From contig CALNXK010000376.1 of the NCBI GenBank assembly GCA_942486035.1, forward strand, positions 95,001 to 159,000: DNA of 64,000 nucleotides. Reading direction: 5' to 3'. Source of the DNA: Porites lobata (lineage: Eukaryota; Cnidaria; Anthozoa; Scleractinia; Poritidae). Made by a program: the position numbers and the translations under genes. The notes below the pieces were generated by a model. That model saw only the letters and a program-made list of their open reading frames with translations. It did not search any database and was not told the origin of the DNA. Below are positions 34,206 to 44,961 of this stretch, in pieces; position 1 is the first letter of the stretch, and each line of letters begins with the position of its first letter.

Positions 34206-34292
34206 TTAGTTCTTTTTAATTTATTTGCCGAGAGGGCTGTTAAGCCTCACTTCTATGCCACTCCCGGTTTTTTCTGGAATCGGGGTATTTGC

Positions 34293-35193
34293 AACAAAAG
34301 GAAAACTAAAATTGACTCCTTGCGGTTGACTTTTGAAATTTACCGGGTGATGACACATTTTTGCATAATAACAGTCAATCACAGGGGTAATGCGATTAGT
34401 GCTCTCCGGATCCTCATGACAGATTTCCTCCAAACGCTTAAAGTCGACTTTGGCAGAGCGAAGGTTCAGAACTTCTTCGGCAAATGCTTTGCTTTTCTCT
34501 GCTTCAATTCCGTGCTGGATGGCCGCTTGCTTGATTGCGTGACGCGTTTATGAACATACGGTAAAAATTTCTCAGAATTCCGCAAACGGAAATTTACTGA
34601 AATTTGCCTTGCAGAAACGTGACAGGGCTCCTGAAGGAAATTCTTATCCAAAACGGTATCATTAATGGGGCGTAAAATGCTCGAATTTATGGCGATCACT
34701 TCAAATAAGCGCTCCCATTTGGATTTTGGCTAATGTAAAATAAACACCCGCTTTAGAGTAATATGAATATAAAACCATTCCTCGCACATGTCTGTCCTCC
34801 GTCTCTGAATGTAATGCACATTTATGCTAAAAGGCAAGTTCTTCTTTTTCAGTTTTTGTTTTTATTGTTGCAGTTCCCGTATATTTGAAACTTAAGTATG
34901 TGTCAACGAGCCCCATACCAGCTGATGTTGACATGAGCAGCCACGTGATTAGTCAGTGCAGACAAAACAGATTTTGCATTCACAAAGACACGCCACTCTG
35001 TGCTACGATTGTTAGGAAAGGAGACAGGCCGACCGCGTTTAACACCATTTTTCAAGGTAAAGGCTGAAGTTTTTGTTGTTCGTGACAATCGTTTACAAGC
35101 GTTCAAAAAGTAATCCCACGTAAGACACTTTGCCATTTTTCTCGAAATATATTCAGACATTTCACAACTTAGGAAATTTTCGTGACGGACAAG
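34293..35193. other. Region upstream of PARP copy 3
   Basis: Minus-strand frames at 34466-34699 and 34221-34433 look like pieces of one broken ORF, but I do not recognise them. Just before copy 3, a plus-strand frame ends in a donor-like CAAG|GTAAAG (about 35056). No secure gene. Confidence 0.3.
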
Positions 35194-35540
35194 ATGGCGG
35201 ATTTGGCGGAGGAAGGGTTCAATTATATCTGCGTTAGTGGCGGTTTTGTGGAGTTATCTGTTCTTTTAAAGGATTCCTCGCCCTTACGAAGTAGAACATC
35301 AAAGGCACAAGCGAAAAACTGGATGATGAGTAAAGCTGGTCCGCGATTAGTCGTCGTGAAAGATTTCAATGGTGAGATAAGCTGCTGGTGTGCGAATTGA
35401 TTTAAGGAGAAAAATATGTCGACAATATCACGAGAAAGGTTCTTGTCAAAGTGCTCAGGGGAAGTGTAAGTTCTTTCTGGCATATTTGTAAAGGATTTAT
35501 CGAAGAAAACTGTCATGGTATCAACCGCCTGCACAATTTT
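35194..35540 (+). pseudogene. Copy 3: decayed module A
   Basis: MADLAEEGFNYICVSGGFVE aligns with the start of copy 1, and the frame is open to FNGE. Homology then continues in shifted frames (GVRIDLRRK.., QGKCKF, WHICKGFIEENCH) to a stop at 35541. At least two indels are needed. The ATGG|GTGAGA at 35372 could act as a donor that skips the decayed part, but its phase does not match the obvious acceptors before 36463. Confidence 0.8.
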
Positions 35541-35545
35541 TAGAC

Positions 35546-36400
35546 TCGGAAAACAACGAGAAGGTTAATGCGTTCGTTTTGACCAATCTAAATCCGAAAT
35601 TTGATTTTTTGTGCCATTAAGGACTAAACCAATCTAAGATTGCAATCTGAACGGCCCCCCTTCGCACTTGGATCGTTGAAATTGGTATCTCTGTTTGGTT
35701 TCAGATCTTTGTTCCACTTATTATATGAAACTGCTTTATCTCAAAAACGTGCTCGTTCAATCATCAGTAAACACGGCGGGTCAAAAGTTCAGGCAAACGA
35801 CATTTTTGACTCCGGCCTTCGTTGTTCGATTCTATGCCGCTAGAGGATTGTAGTATATTAAACGAAGTTCCACTGTCACTCTAAATCCGTTAGGAAGTGA
35901 AAACGCTTAGAGATTCTCATCGTAAAACTATACTGTCTAATGTCTGTGTGTATCACCGCGGCTTCTCAGCGCTTGAGTTCGTAGTTGTCTTCTGAATTTC
36001 TTGAATCAAATTCCAGACAATTTTTCAGTTGTCGAGTCCCAGTATGAACCACCACTAGTTAAAGAGCTAATTTTAATCAGTAAAAGATTCCGGCAATTCT
36101 ATGTTTTTACAAAAAGGTCAACTCTGCTAGTTAAAAACAGCAGAAAAACTAAGTTTCTGCATTCATTTTCCGTAGAATAAAATGCAAAATTATATTGTTA
36201 CCTTTTTCGTCTATGCTTGTCGTTTAGGTTAAAAGTTAAGAACAGGTACCTTTTTTTGAAAAAGAAGTCAGGTATTTTCACCTTTCGAGTGAATGATATT
36301 TTCACTTCAATATTGTCCGCTCTTCATCCATTTCTCACTCTACCAAACGATGTTTAAAGCCTTCTTCTCATTATTATTATTGTTGTTGTTGTAAAGTTTC
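35546..36400. other. Gap between decayed module A and the module exon of copy 3
   Basis: No trace of module B is visible. The AT-rich DNA ends in a (TTATTA)/(TTG) microsatellite at about 36369-36393, suggesting a mobile-element insertion or deletion removed the intervening part. Confidence 0.4.
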
Positions 36401-36406
36401 GCACAG

Positions 36407-37960
36407 GTTACCAACCTCATAAGTCATGGATTTGAGCGTGAACGAAAACTGTGTGTTTCCAGTTCTTGCAGCTCTGTTCAAGACTCGCGTAAACTTTTGC
36501 CTTCCAACAAGGCTGTTTTCGATTGCATTGTGAAAGAATACAGTGGCACGGTGTCCTTTGATGTCATTTCAAAACGAAAAGATTTGTTTCCTAGCGGTTG
36601 TGAGGACGTTGCTAAGTGGTTTGGAGCCAGAAAAGAAAGCTTTTTTATCAGAGAAAGGGAAGGAATTATTGCCGAGGTCAGTGCCTTATGTCGAAAGGCA
36701 AGGATTTGTTTCAAGGAGAAGTGCTTTCAGAAGGATTGTCAGTTCTTTCACGTGTGTAGGGAGTACATCGCTGGCTTCTGTAGGCGTGGTGCTGGGTGCC
36801 AAAGAAATCACTGCTTTCAGTACGATCGGAATCGAAAGTTAATTTCCAAACTCAAGTTGGATGGTTTGACAGAGGAACAACTCCGCAATTTGTTTCAGCT
36901 TTCATCGCCTCAAGTATGTCTGGACTATAACAATGGACGTTGCACGAACGGTTTGTCGTGCGGCCAAGTTCACATTTGCAAGGATTTTATAAAGAAGAGG
37001 TGCCACGATGAGGAAGACTGTGGTCTCCGACACGAAAGCGCGTTTGCCGAAGCTCACACCACTGCAGTACTTCAGAACTATGGCATGAGAGTCATAGGAG
37101 GCAAATTTAATTCAGTGCTTCGCACGCTTTTGGTATGCGAGAAGAAAATTTCCAGGGGTATGAAGGACCCCAAGGGCAATATCCCTCCTAAGGGCGTGGC
37201 CACTAAAGTGAGCAAGAAAGATCAGCACATATCATCGAAAGTAGCCGTGGCTGCAAGTGCCACTGCTAAGCCGGCTGAAATTAAAGTCTTCGAACGTCTT
37301 TGCAAAGAGTACGATTGCTCTGCTTCTTTTTCTGTGATTTCCAAACGAACAGATTTGTTCCCTCCTGAATTAAAGGATATAGAATCGTGGTTTCGTAGCA
37401 AGAAAAGAAGTTTCCTCATTACAGAAGGCGATCACGGAAAGATAACCCAAGTGGACGCTTTCTGTACAAAAGCACGTTTATGTCTTAGTTACAATAACTC
37501 TTATTATGGGGAGTGCAATAGAGGGAACTGTTCCTACTTGCACGTCTGTAGAGAGTACATAACCGATTCCTGTAGCAACGGAGCAACGTGCCCGCGGAAT
37601 CATCACTTCCAAGATGAAAGAGAAAGAGCTCTATTGTCGAAGATTAAGCTTGACAAGTTAACAGATGAGCAACTTAGGAAGCTCGTTCTTTCATCTACTC
37701 CCCAAATCTGTACAACAATGGTTTATGTGATCTTGCTGAGTCGTGTTCGAAAATACACATGTGTAGAGAACATTTGAAAAAGTGTTTTAGAAGGGGATAT
37801 GGCTGTGACTTACTTCATGAAGAAGCCATGATTACTGAACACACCCAGGCGATCCTTGAACGTTTTCAGCTAGGACACCATAAATCAGACCTGGTAAAGA
37901 AAATTATTCTTGTTTGTGATCGGCGCGAGAAATCCGCATGTTCAAAAGAAAAAACTACAG
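36407..37960 (+). CDS. Copy 3 module exon: two CCCH modules, one frameshift
   Basis: Homology to copy 1 begins at SSCSSV (36461) and covers modules equivalent to C (36503-37140) and D (37276-37950), eight CCCH fingers. Relative to copy 1 (CVDYNNG), 7 bp are missing after the Cys codon at 37709-37711, shifting frame; the correct frame resumes (CSKIHMCREHLKKCF..) and runs to a strong donor ACAG|GTAAGT at 37961 in the conserved phase 1. The 5' edge is uncertain: 36407 (CACAG|GTT) is one acceptor candidate. Confidence 0.8.
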
Positions 37961-38552
37961 GTAAGTAATGTAAAATTCTGTTATCCCTACGACATCTCTC
38001 TCTATTTAGGTAATTTTCGTTTTAACACGCATTTTCCGTGAGAAAAAAGGTCGCTTCCAACGTAAGACGCTAAAAACGTATTAGTCTTCCAGGTCCACAG
38101 CTAGGTACTTTAATGCTGCGGTTTTCGAAACCCGGGGTACAAGAAGCCTTACTTATTAAACTACATTGTTAAACAGTAAGTTTGAACGTCATGATTTAAG
38201 CGGAAAGGGAAAATTTAGCTTTAGATATAACACAATGAAAGTGTTTAAAAGAGGGAAGCTGCCAATGAAGGACGGAGAGCTAAGACGGGTATAAAAAATT
38301 TCCACCCTGGCCGAGGGTTTGGAAAAGTTCGATTTTCCGTGACCGTTTTGATCGTGAACTTTAAGACGGAAAACCAGTCTGACAAAAAATAACAAAATAA
38401 AGATAAAAATAAATGAATGTAAATCTGAAAAAAGTTGTTATCATATATATATATATATAACTACTGATACAGTACCTCAATAGTCAGTGGAAGTAATTTT
38501 AATCATGAAAATGATTAAATGAGCCATCATTCCTCTCTCTTTTTTACTCAAG

Positions 38553-38802
38553 GCATTCTGACAGGAAACATTCTCTTCAACAAGCCAGAGGCACCCATTT
38601 GCGCAGAGTATATTCTTGGCAAATGTAAGAATGGTTCTAAGTGTACAGGCCATCACTGCTTTTTGCCTTACCATTGGCAATATACCGATGCAGGTGAATG
38701 GAAGAGTTTTAATGAGAAAGACAACCAGAAGCTGGAAAAACTGTATTGCGACGTGACGCTTGAGGAATGTTCTGCTACAGGCATGCAAATATCACATGAA
38801 AG
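38553..38802 (+). CDS. Copy 3 exon: CCCH finger and start of WWE1
   Basis: Acceptor TTTTTTACTCAAG, donor AAAG|GTATGT. Encodes CAEYILGKCKNGSKCTGHH, then LPYHWQY and LEKLYCDVTL. Unlike copies 1 and 5, the donor here is a standard GT. Confidence 0.9.
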
Positions 38803-38978
38803 GTATGTTATAGGAATTATAGTATACATTGAGAATGTTGTCAAATTAACGGATTTTCACTCATTTATAGTTATAATAATTATGCGAAGTTAGTAGACAT
38901 ACTTCAGCCCAAAACTAATGTACGAGAAAAGAAAAAGGAGTATGTTCAAATGAAAGGGCTTAAGACGAATGAACCAAC

Positions 38979-39330
38979 AACAACAACAACAATAAGCTTT
39001 ATTTGCATGACTATAACAAAGTATTACAGTATTGCAAAAGCTACTTGAATTTAATTATTGATTCCTTTTTAAATTAATTATTTCAAATAACTTTAAATAT
39101 AATAATCATTGCTTATTTTCAACCATCAGTAGGATTAATTATTCCAGAGACAAGTTTGTCTCTCAATTCATAGCCTTTACACAGACGTTGTTTTATTTTT
39201 CTGTTCGCTCTTTTGGAAAATATTGGCGAGCGCGCGAGCGAGGCGAGCACGCGGGCGAAGCGAACGAGCGAGCGAGAGCGAGCGTGGAGCCCGAGAAAGA
39301 AAAATATAGCAAGATGAAATAAATGAGATT
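38979..39330 (-). mobile_element. LINE 3'-end remnant and AGCG-rich repeat
   Basis: On the minus strand the segment ends in (TTG)n at 38979-38995, like the remnant at 21607. At 39225-39303 there is a purine-rich run of GCGAGCGA-type units. Non-coding. Confidence 0.4.
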
Positions 39331-39766
39331 AATTGGATGTTAATAAAATAGTCAGTAGAATTCATTAGATGTGATAGTTCTCATGTGATTGTAGTCGTAG
39401 AAACGGTATTTTAGGTTCTAGTTCAGAGAAGAACGTCTCTCTTCTCGAAGATAAACTTGAACAATCTAAGTGAGATTCATCTTCAATTGTGTTACAATTG
39501 CAGAGACTGCACAGCCTTTCATCACGTGGTATATTGTCGTATTTACCTGTCTCAGTCCTAAGTTTGTGACTGCTTATTCTCAGTTTTACGAAATCATGTT
39601 TTCCTAGAAGGGTTCTTCCTTGTTAGATCTAGGTAAGCAGGGAAGCTATAATTCGCTTTGATTTTGTAGAACCAGAACATTGGCATTTTATGGTATGCTA
39701 ATGGTGCATTTTTTTAAACATGAATTATAGGTTGACATTATTATCATTTTAATATTCATATTTTAG

Positions 39767-39977
39767 CTATGGATTTTTATTCCTTGACGAGATGTGTGAT
39801 GTCGATTTGCTCAATAATAAGCTGCTGATTACAGGGAAAGATTTTAAAGCCACGCAAAGTCTACGACGCCTATCTACGGAGTCTTATGTCAACTCAAGCA
39901 ACCCTCTAGCTACGGAGTGGATATGGTACTGGCAGGACGAAAATGGACTCTGGAGGATGTATGATCAAGACTACACT
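39767..39977 (+). CDS. Copy 3 exon: end of WWE1, start of WWE2
   Basis: Acceptor TATTTTAG, donor ACT|GTGAGT. Contains LRRLSTESYVNSSNPLATEW and IWYWQDENGLWRMYD, the conserved WWE2 opening. 211 bp, 15 bp shorter than copies 1 and 5, in frame. Confidence 0.9.
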
Positions 39978-40004
39978 GTGAGTAAATAGTGGGAGAAATC
40001 CTGA

Positions 40005-40424
40005 TACCTTAAATCCTCTATTAAGCCCCCCCTCTCAAATAAACCCCCTCCCTCTAATAAGCCCATCCCCTTTTAGGAGAAGAAAATTAATAAGCCCCCC
40101 TTCCCTCCTTTAATTATTCTTCACCAATAAATGATAGACTGTATTAATCAATCACGGCTATAAAACTTCATGTGGACTGATCCGAGATGGTATATTCATC
40201 AACTCCTGGAAGTTCGGATTTGTTTGTGATCCTCGGCTGCATGACCTCTAACCTTCTTGTGCTTGAGTATTCTAGTTCTTTATGCAGTACTGATACCATC
40301 GTCTGTTCTAAATTAAATAATCCTCCCCTCTCAAATAAGCTCCCGTCTCTATAAAGCCCCCCCCCCCCTCAAATGGGCTTGAAATAAATAAGCCCCCGGG
40401 TAGCTTAATAGAGGATTTACGGTA
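40005..40424. mobile_element. MITE with TACC(G/T)TAAATCCTCTATTAAGC ends
   Basis: TACCTTAAATCCTCTATTAA at the left is inverted at the right as TTAATAGAGGATTTACGGTA. The interior has repeated AATAAGCCCCCC runs. A related shorter remnant lies at about 43400-43455. It begins 28 bp after the donor of the preceding exon. Confidence 0.65.
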
Positions 40425-40559
40425 AATCATCTGTGAGTAGCCTTACAGTCCCTCAAGGTAAGTGGTGCGACGGGTGAGGGGCGGTTAGGGCCCACCTTGG
40501 GTTGTTTCTGTGTAAAGGTTCTGCGAGAATTGAAGGTTTAATGGATGGCTTGTGGTGGG

Positions 40560-40843
40560 CTCCGCAAAGTGATTAATAATAACAACGCTAAATAATTATT
40601 TATCCACCCCCTTATGGGGCTTTTCAGGGATAAAAAAATAATTCAAATAGAACATAATATGTTTAAGAATCCCAACTGATAGGAGGCAAACCAGTTGGCT
40701 ATTTACAAGCGTGGTCGAGGATTTGAACTCGGGACTACCAATCGATTCCAAGAACAAATTCAGCTAGCGGTTAGGGCGGGACTTCAACTCGGGGCTTCCG
40801 GATTACAAGTCCAGCGCTCTCACTGCTCGGCCACGCTTCCTCC
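40560..40843 (-). mobile_element. tRNA-derived SINE
   Basis: On the minus strand, 40843-40774 reads like a tRNA: GTGGCCGAGCAGTGAGAGC (A-box), an anticodon-arm stem CTGGA..TCCGG, and GAGTTGAAGTCCC (B-box). It continues into a non-tRNA body (TAAATAGCCAACTGG..) and an AT-rich end. Not a functional tRNA gene: the acceptor stem does not close. Confidence 0.65.
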
Positions 40844-41316
40844 ACGATATGGAGGCAATATTATGGGATATGGAAAGCTTCTCTAGGGGATCTGTGTAGT
40901 ATACATCCGGGACGAGCCTAGCGCGGGAACTCTGGGGTCATGTGACTTGACGAAGTTGTGTTTTGAAGTGTAGCAGTGAGATAAGTAGTCCTCGTGTTTA
41001 CTAGACTATATGGCCTCGGTGGCCTTTAGAAATGCTGTTATCTGTAGTGTCATTCAATTCGTTCGGGGAAATGAAGAAAGGAAATCTCTTGTCCCACGAT
41101 AGACAAAAAAGGGAGAAACCTTTTGTACTTCTACGGATGAAGTTGTTACATACTGACTGTGCTGGGAGACAAACGATTTCTCGAAACCAGTCAGAGAGAT
41201 TTCAAAGAGTTTTGTCGCTGAAAAGCTTGAGGTAAGCTTGTCAACTCTTTCAGTCAAATCGGAATGTGAAACATGATTGATTTAGTTTAAAAGTATTGAA
41301 AAGCAAATGGAAACAC

Positions 41317-41535
41317 TAGACTGTTCACAGTCCCCTATTTTTTCGTGAGATCGTCGAGATATAGCGCGTCTTACCGTTAATGGCGACCATCTTGATTTTC
41401 AAATGTATGGAGGGAGCGGGCCTCGGGGATTATAGCCCCCTAAGTAGTTTTGACACTCATGCAAGATGCATCCCATAACGCAAAGCCCTCGATCTGGACC
41501 ATCTACCGGAAAAATAGAGGACTGTGAACAGCCTA
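41317..41535. mobile_element. MITE with TAG(A/G)CTGTTCACAGTCC ends
   Basis: TAGACTGTTCACAGTCCCCT at the left is inverted at the right (AGGACTGTGAACAGCCTA). Non-coding. It lies in the WWE1/2-WWE2 intron of copy 3. Confidence 0.6.
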
Positions 41536-41959
41536 TGGAACACCGTGGAGAGGTTTCATTTACATGGTCCCATGCCCGACAGGATAAAAAGTATGTCGCC
41601 AGAGTTTTCCATGGGGGTGAAATCTTTACTTTAACATCGTATATGGCTTTAGTCTTTATTTCAAGTCTTGTCCTGCCTAGATGAGCATTATAGCTATTTT
41701 CAGGACATAAAGTATTGTAACTTTATCTTTCTTTAAATACATACATTCTTTGTTGTTGTTGTTGTTGTTAGTTTCAGAGTAATCGGGCAGAACCCCCGAT
41801 TAAGAGTTGGACTTGCTGGATATGTGACTGGTATTAGGCCAACACAACAAACATTCCAAGTAATATATGGAGAGCGCTTTTTAATTTGGTACATCAGTAA
41901 AATTCTGTATAGAGAAGTGTATGGTATCTTGTCTCGACGAGCAACCTTGTTATTCATAG

Positions 41960-42165
41960 GGAAAAGATCTTCAAGAATCCCTAGAAAAAGCCTTCTTGAC
42001 CAAGAAAAACGATTTCAAGTTTCGGATTGCAGACCAGGATTACATTTTAAGGTTTATCCCATCAAGTGACATGTGCCAGACAAACGTCAAGTATGGCACG
42101 ACGAAAAAAGTGAGAAGAAGGCCTGGAAAATTTGTGTCTAAGGAAGACATTTCTCAGCTTAAAAG
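41960..42165 (+). CDS. Copy 3 exon: WWE2
   Basis: Acceptor TTATTCATAG, donor AAAAG|GTATTT. 206 bp, as in copies 1 and 5. Encodes GKDLQESLEKAF.., DQDYILRF and RRRPGKFVSKEDISQLK. Confidence 0.9.
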
Positions 42166-42907
42166 GTATTTGTGTTGTAGAATTAATTAATGACAAGAAC
42201 TTTATCCCTTGCCACCGATATGATGGGCCAGTTTGTTTAGTTCAAAATAATTACCATAAAATCTCACATCTTCTTTTCACTGTAAAATTAAGGTAACCAA
42301 AAGAAATGTTTTGGTAAAGCTCTGTTTTAAGATAAAAACTAGGTACCCAGCAAGACAATGATTTATGTAAAATTTGACCGCAGGTGTGGTCGTTCATTTG
42401 CATTATAATCAGTCACAAAAACATGTCACATGATGGTTCATGATGTGATGTGTAATCTGTTCGAAGCTGGTCATTGATACCTAAAGCTTGTTTCGTGAAA
42501 ATCACCTCAATGTGCTTTTACTGTTAAGGTAAATGGTGGATACTTGTTTGTAGCCCACAGACAGCCCCCGTGGGCTAATCTGATGGATCTACAGAGGAAA
42601 ACTTATGATGTAAGCATTTAAGTGAAACATCGGGTAATAATTCTTTCACAGAGAACAATCAGTTGCTCATTTACTTACTATAAATTCACGGAATTATGCG
42701 TTGAAACATTCTTAGGAGAATAAACTGAATGTGCCACCACATTGGAGCACTGTAAAAGTGCAGACTGCGGACTGACTGCGGACTATTGTTTTTAGGGATA
42801 GAAAACAATGGGAATATTGTTTTCATACTCACATTTGCATTGTGAAAAAAATAGTCCGCAGTCTGCGTTTTACACTGACCGCACTGTATTACCATCTTTT
42901 TCATTAG

Positions 42908-43138
42908 GTCTCAGAACGCAGTGAGTGTCGAGCAAAGGAGAAATACAAGAGTCACTAATACGCCAAATCATTGGTCTTCCATGCTATCCAAGAGGCAATA
43001 TCAACGTGTGTCGTTATTAAGACTTTCTGAAGAATTTAAAGAAGTGGAGAAACTCTTCAAAAAGTCCATCAAACGGAGTGTGGTAATTGTTGGAATTGAA
43101 CGAGTGCAAAACCCTTTCATGTGGGAAAAGTACCAAAG
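42908..43138 (+). CDS. Copy 3 exon: N-terminal part of the PARP domain
   Basis: Acceptor TTTTTCATTAG, donor AAAG|GTACTA. Encodes NTPNHWSSM, the helix EFKEVEKLFKKS and IVGIERVQNPFMWEKYQR. Confidence 0.9.
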
Positions 43139-43559
43139 GTACTACTGAACAAATGCATTAAACGTAAGGCATTAAATGCTACGTCACCAATAAACGTTTC
43201 CGTCGCTTATTACAACCCTAGAGGTGTGAAGAAACTCTAATTGTCCCTAAAACATAGCCAAAGACAATATCAATACATAAGGATCACGAGGGCTTTAATT
43301 GAGTGCCGCACCAAATTTCGCGAGGGTGTGTGAGGCACGTTTTTCTAGTATGGGCTAGTTCTTAGTGATAAATAGTGTTTTTCAATCAATACATCTTTAT
43401 TTGAAGGGAGATGGGGTAGTGGGGGCTTATTTAAAAGGCGTGGGCTTAATAGATTATTAATGGTATTTAACTACCCTCTTTATTTTTTTAAACAACTTCT
43501 TAAAAAATTTTCCCAAAATTACGATGTACTTAATAGTTAGGTTTTTTTTTATATTTGTA

Positions 43560-43700
43560 TATGCATAATTCACATTTTATCTTGTTTTGTATTTTTAGTT
43601 TGTCGAACGCTTTTAACATGAGCCTCTGGTTCGGAAGATTATGCAAACACTTCTCACGTCTTCGACATGAAATAAATTATTCTATTCTATTCTACCCTGA
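43560..43700 (+). mobile_element. LINE 3' tail with (ATTCT)n
   Basis: A short GC-richer segment ends AATAAATT followed by ATTCTATTCTATTCTA, the microsatellite end typical of non-LTR retrotransposons. No ORF remains. Confidence 0.4.
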
Positions 43701-44081
43701 TATACTGTAACTGTACCCATCTTAGTCTTATTTACGCGGGTTGCTCGAGGGTCTTTCTCACTTTCACTCGTTTCTTACAGTAAGCTCCTTTCAAGCCCTC
43801 TCTTCCCCTTCTCAAGAACACTTCAGAGGCAGAGGAATTGTTTGAGAAAGAGATCGATAGCCCACAAATTTGGTTGAATTTTATGACATCAGTGCGCGTA
43901 TTTTTGTTATTGAAAAACATTCAAAAAGCGAACTTCAGTTGTTAATCCTCTTTTACAGTTCTTTATTATTTATTATCATGACTCAATATTAAAGCGAATG
44001 ATAAAATGTCAATATTAAAGCGAATGATAGAATTTCAAGGCCAAAAACAAAAGTTGACTTTGATTACTGTATATTATTCAG

Positions 44082-44961
44082 GAAAAAGGAAAACATGGCA
44101 GCAGCGAGGATTGGCTCTACGAAGGGACGGTTTGTTAACGAGAGGCAATTGTTTCATGGAACTAACCCTGAAATCGTAGAAGCTATCTGTAAACAGAACT
44201 TTGACTGGCGTCTTCATGGGAAGAACGCAACTGTTTACGGTGAAGGAAGCTATTTTGCATTAAACTCCTCGTACAGCGATAGTTACGCTAAGGAAGATAA
44301 CAAAGGGTCTAAGTTCATGTTCGTGGCGAAGGTCCTCGTTGGGTCTTATACTAAAGGCAAGTCCAGTTATCGAAGGCCACCGTCAAAGGAGCCTTCGAAT
44401 CCCGCAAGTGATCTGTACGATTCCTGTGTTGATGACAGGTCATCTCCAACCATTTTCGTCGTTTTTGATACTGATCAGTTCTACCCGGAGTACATAATCG
44501 AGTACACCACAGCCCGAGGCGGTCATCAGCAGCCTGCGGGACCCGCGAGACCGGTGGCAAGAGCACCAGCTCCAACGCCTAGACACTCACCAGCAGCAAA
44601 GGGAGTGGCAACTAAAGTGCATTACAACGTTAGCAGCCCATTCACCAGTTATCAGACGACCACAACCTCGAGTGTGCGTTCGCGTGTTCAAGCACCTCAT
44701 TCAGGTGTATCTGGTACAGGCGGTCACACTTCCACCTCCAATACAACGTCTGCAAATGATTATCATTCACCCATACCAGGAGTGAGCGCATCAATCCAAA
44801 ATCAGTCTCCTCCCACGGCTTCAGCTTCTACTTCATACGCGTACTCTGGCGGGTCAAGCAATCCTTCGGTTTTACCTTCTTTATCTCGGTCATCCAGTCC
44901 AGCCCACAAGCCCAAAAAGCACAAGGGTTCTTCTAAAAAAAACAAATGCTCAGTTATGTGA
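44082..44961 (+). CDS. Copy 3 catalytic exon: PARP core, Pro/Ser/Thr tail, CaaX box
   Basis: Acceptor ATATTATTCAG, then KKENMAAARIG. The triad is His (QLFHGTN), Tyr (GEGSYFAL) and Ile (PEYIIEY), so mono-ADP-ribosyltransferase activity is expected. The tail is about 147 residues, Pro/Ser/Thr-rich, and ends KPKKHKGSSKKNKCSVM: a basic stretch plus CaaX box. Apart from the basic-CaaX end, the tail is not alignable with that of copy 1. Confidence 0.93.

Larger units (their letters stand above)
32020..34292. repeat. 2.3-kb inverted duplication of a SAP-like gene fragment
   Basis: The left arm starts near CCGATTCCAGAAAAAACC at about 32040. The right arm is its reverse complement, ending near 34290. 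Shared landmarks: ATGGCGGACGATCAAG (32115 +, 34203 -), the CAAGAACCTGCAAGCAATGA block (about 32345 +, about 33950 -) and the TAACATT/AATGTTA block (32640 +, 33300 -). The arms meet around a diverged spacer at 32710-33240. The right arm is longer because a MITE (33597-33884) is inserted in it. Confidence 0.75.
35194..44961 (+). pseudogene. PARP12/ZAP-like gene with two modules, CaaX tail, damaged 5' part (copy 3)
   Basis: Recognisable pieces in order: start fragment 35194-35540, module exon about 36407-37960, CCCH/WWE1 38553-38802, WWE1/2 39767-39977, WWE2 41960-42165, PARP N-part 42908-43138, catalytic core and tail 44082-44961. All exons from 38553 on are intact with phases 1-2-0-2-2. Damage is limited to the 5' side: frameshifts near 35380 and 35475, a stop at 35541, and a 7-bp deletion at 37711/37712. 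The catalytic exon shows no sign of relaxed constraint, so an alternative upstream start, alternative splicing or assembly error could still give a functional protein. It is marked pseudogene because the reading frame as given is broken; confidence in the family assignment is high, in the pseudogene status only moderate. Confidence 0.7.

Noticed and set aside
34203..34699. Gene on the minus strand next to the inverted duplication
   Set aside because: Two partial frames with a frameshift and no recognised family; treated as decayed sequence.
40774..40843. Functional tRNA gene
   Set aside because: A- and B-boxes are present but the acceptor stem does not pair and a SINE body follows.
41032..41235. 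67-codon ORF in a copy 3 intron ending in a donor-like site
   Set aside because: Not conserved in copies 1 or 5, the opposite strand is equally open, and the conserved phases leave no room for it.
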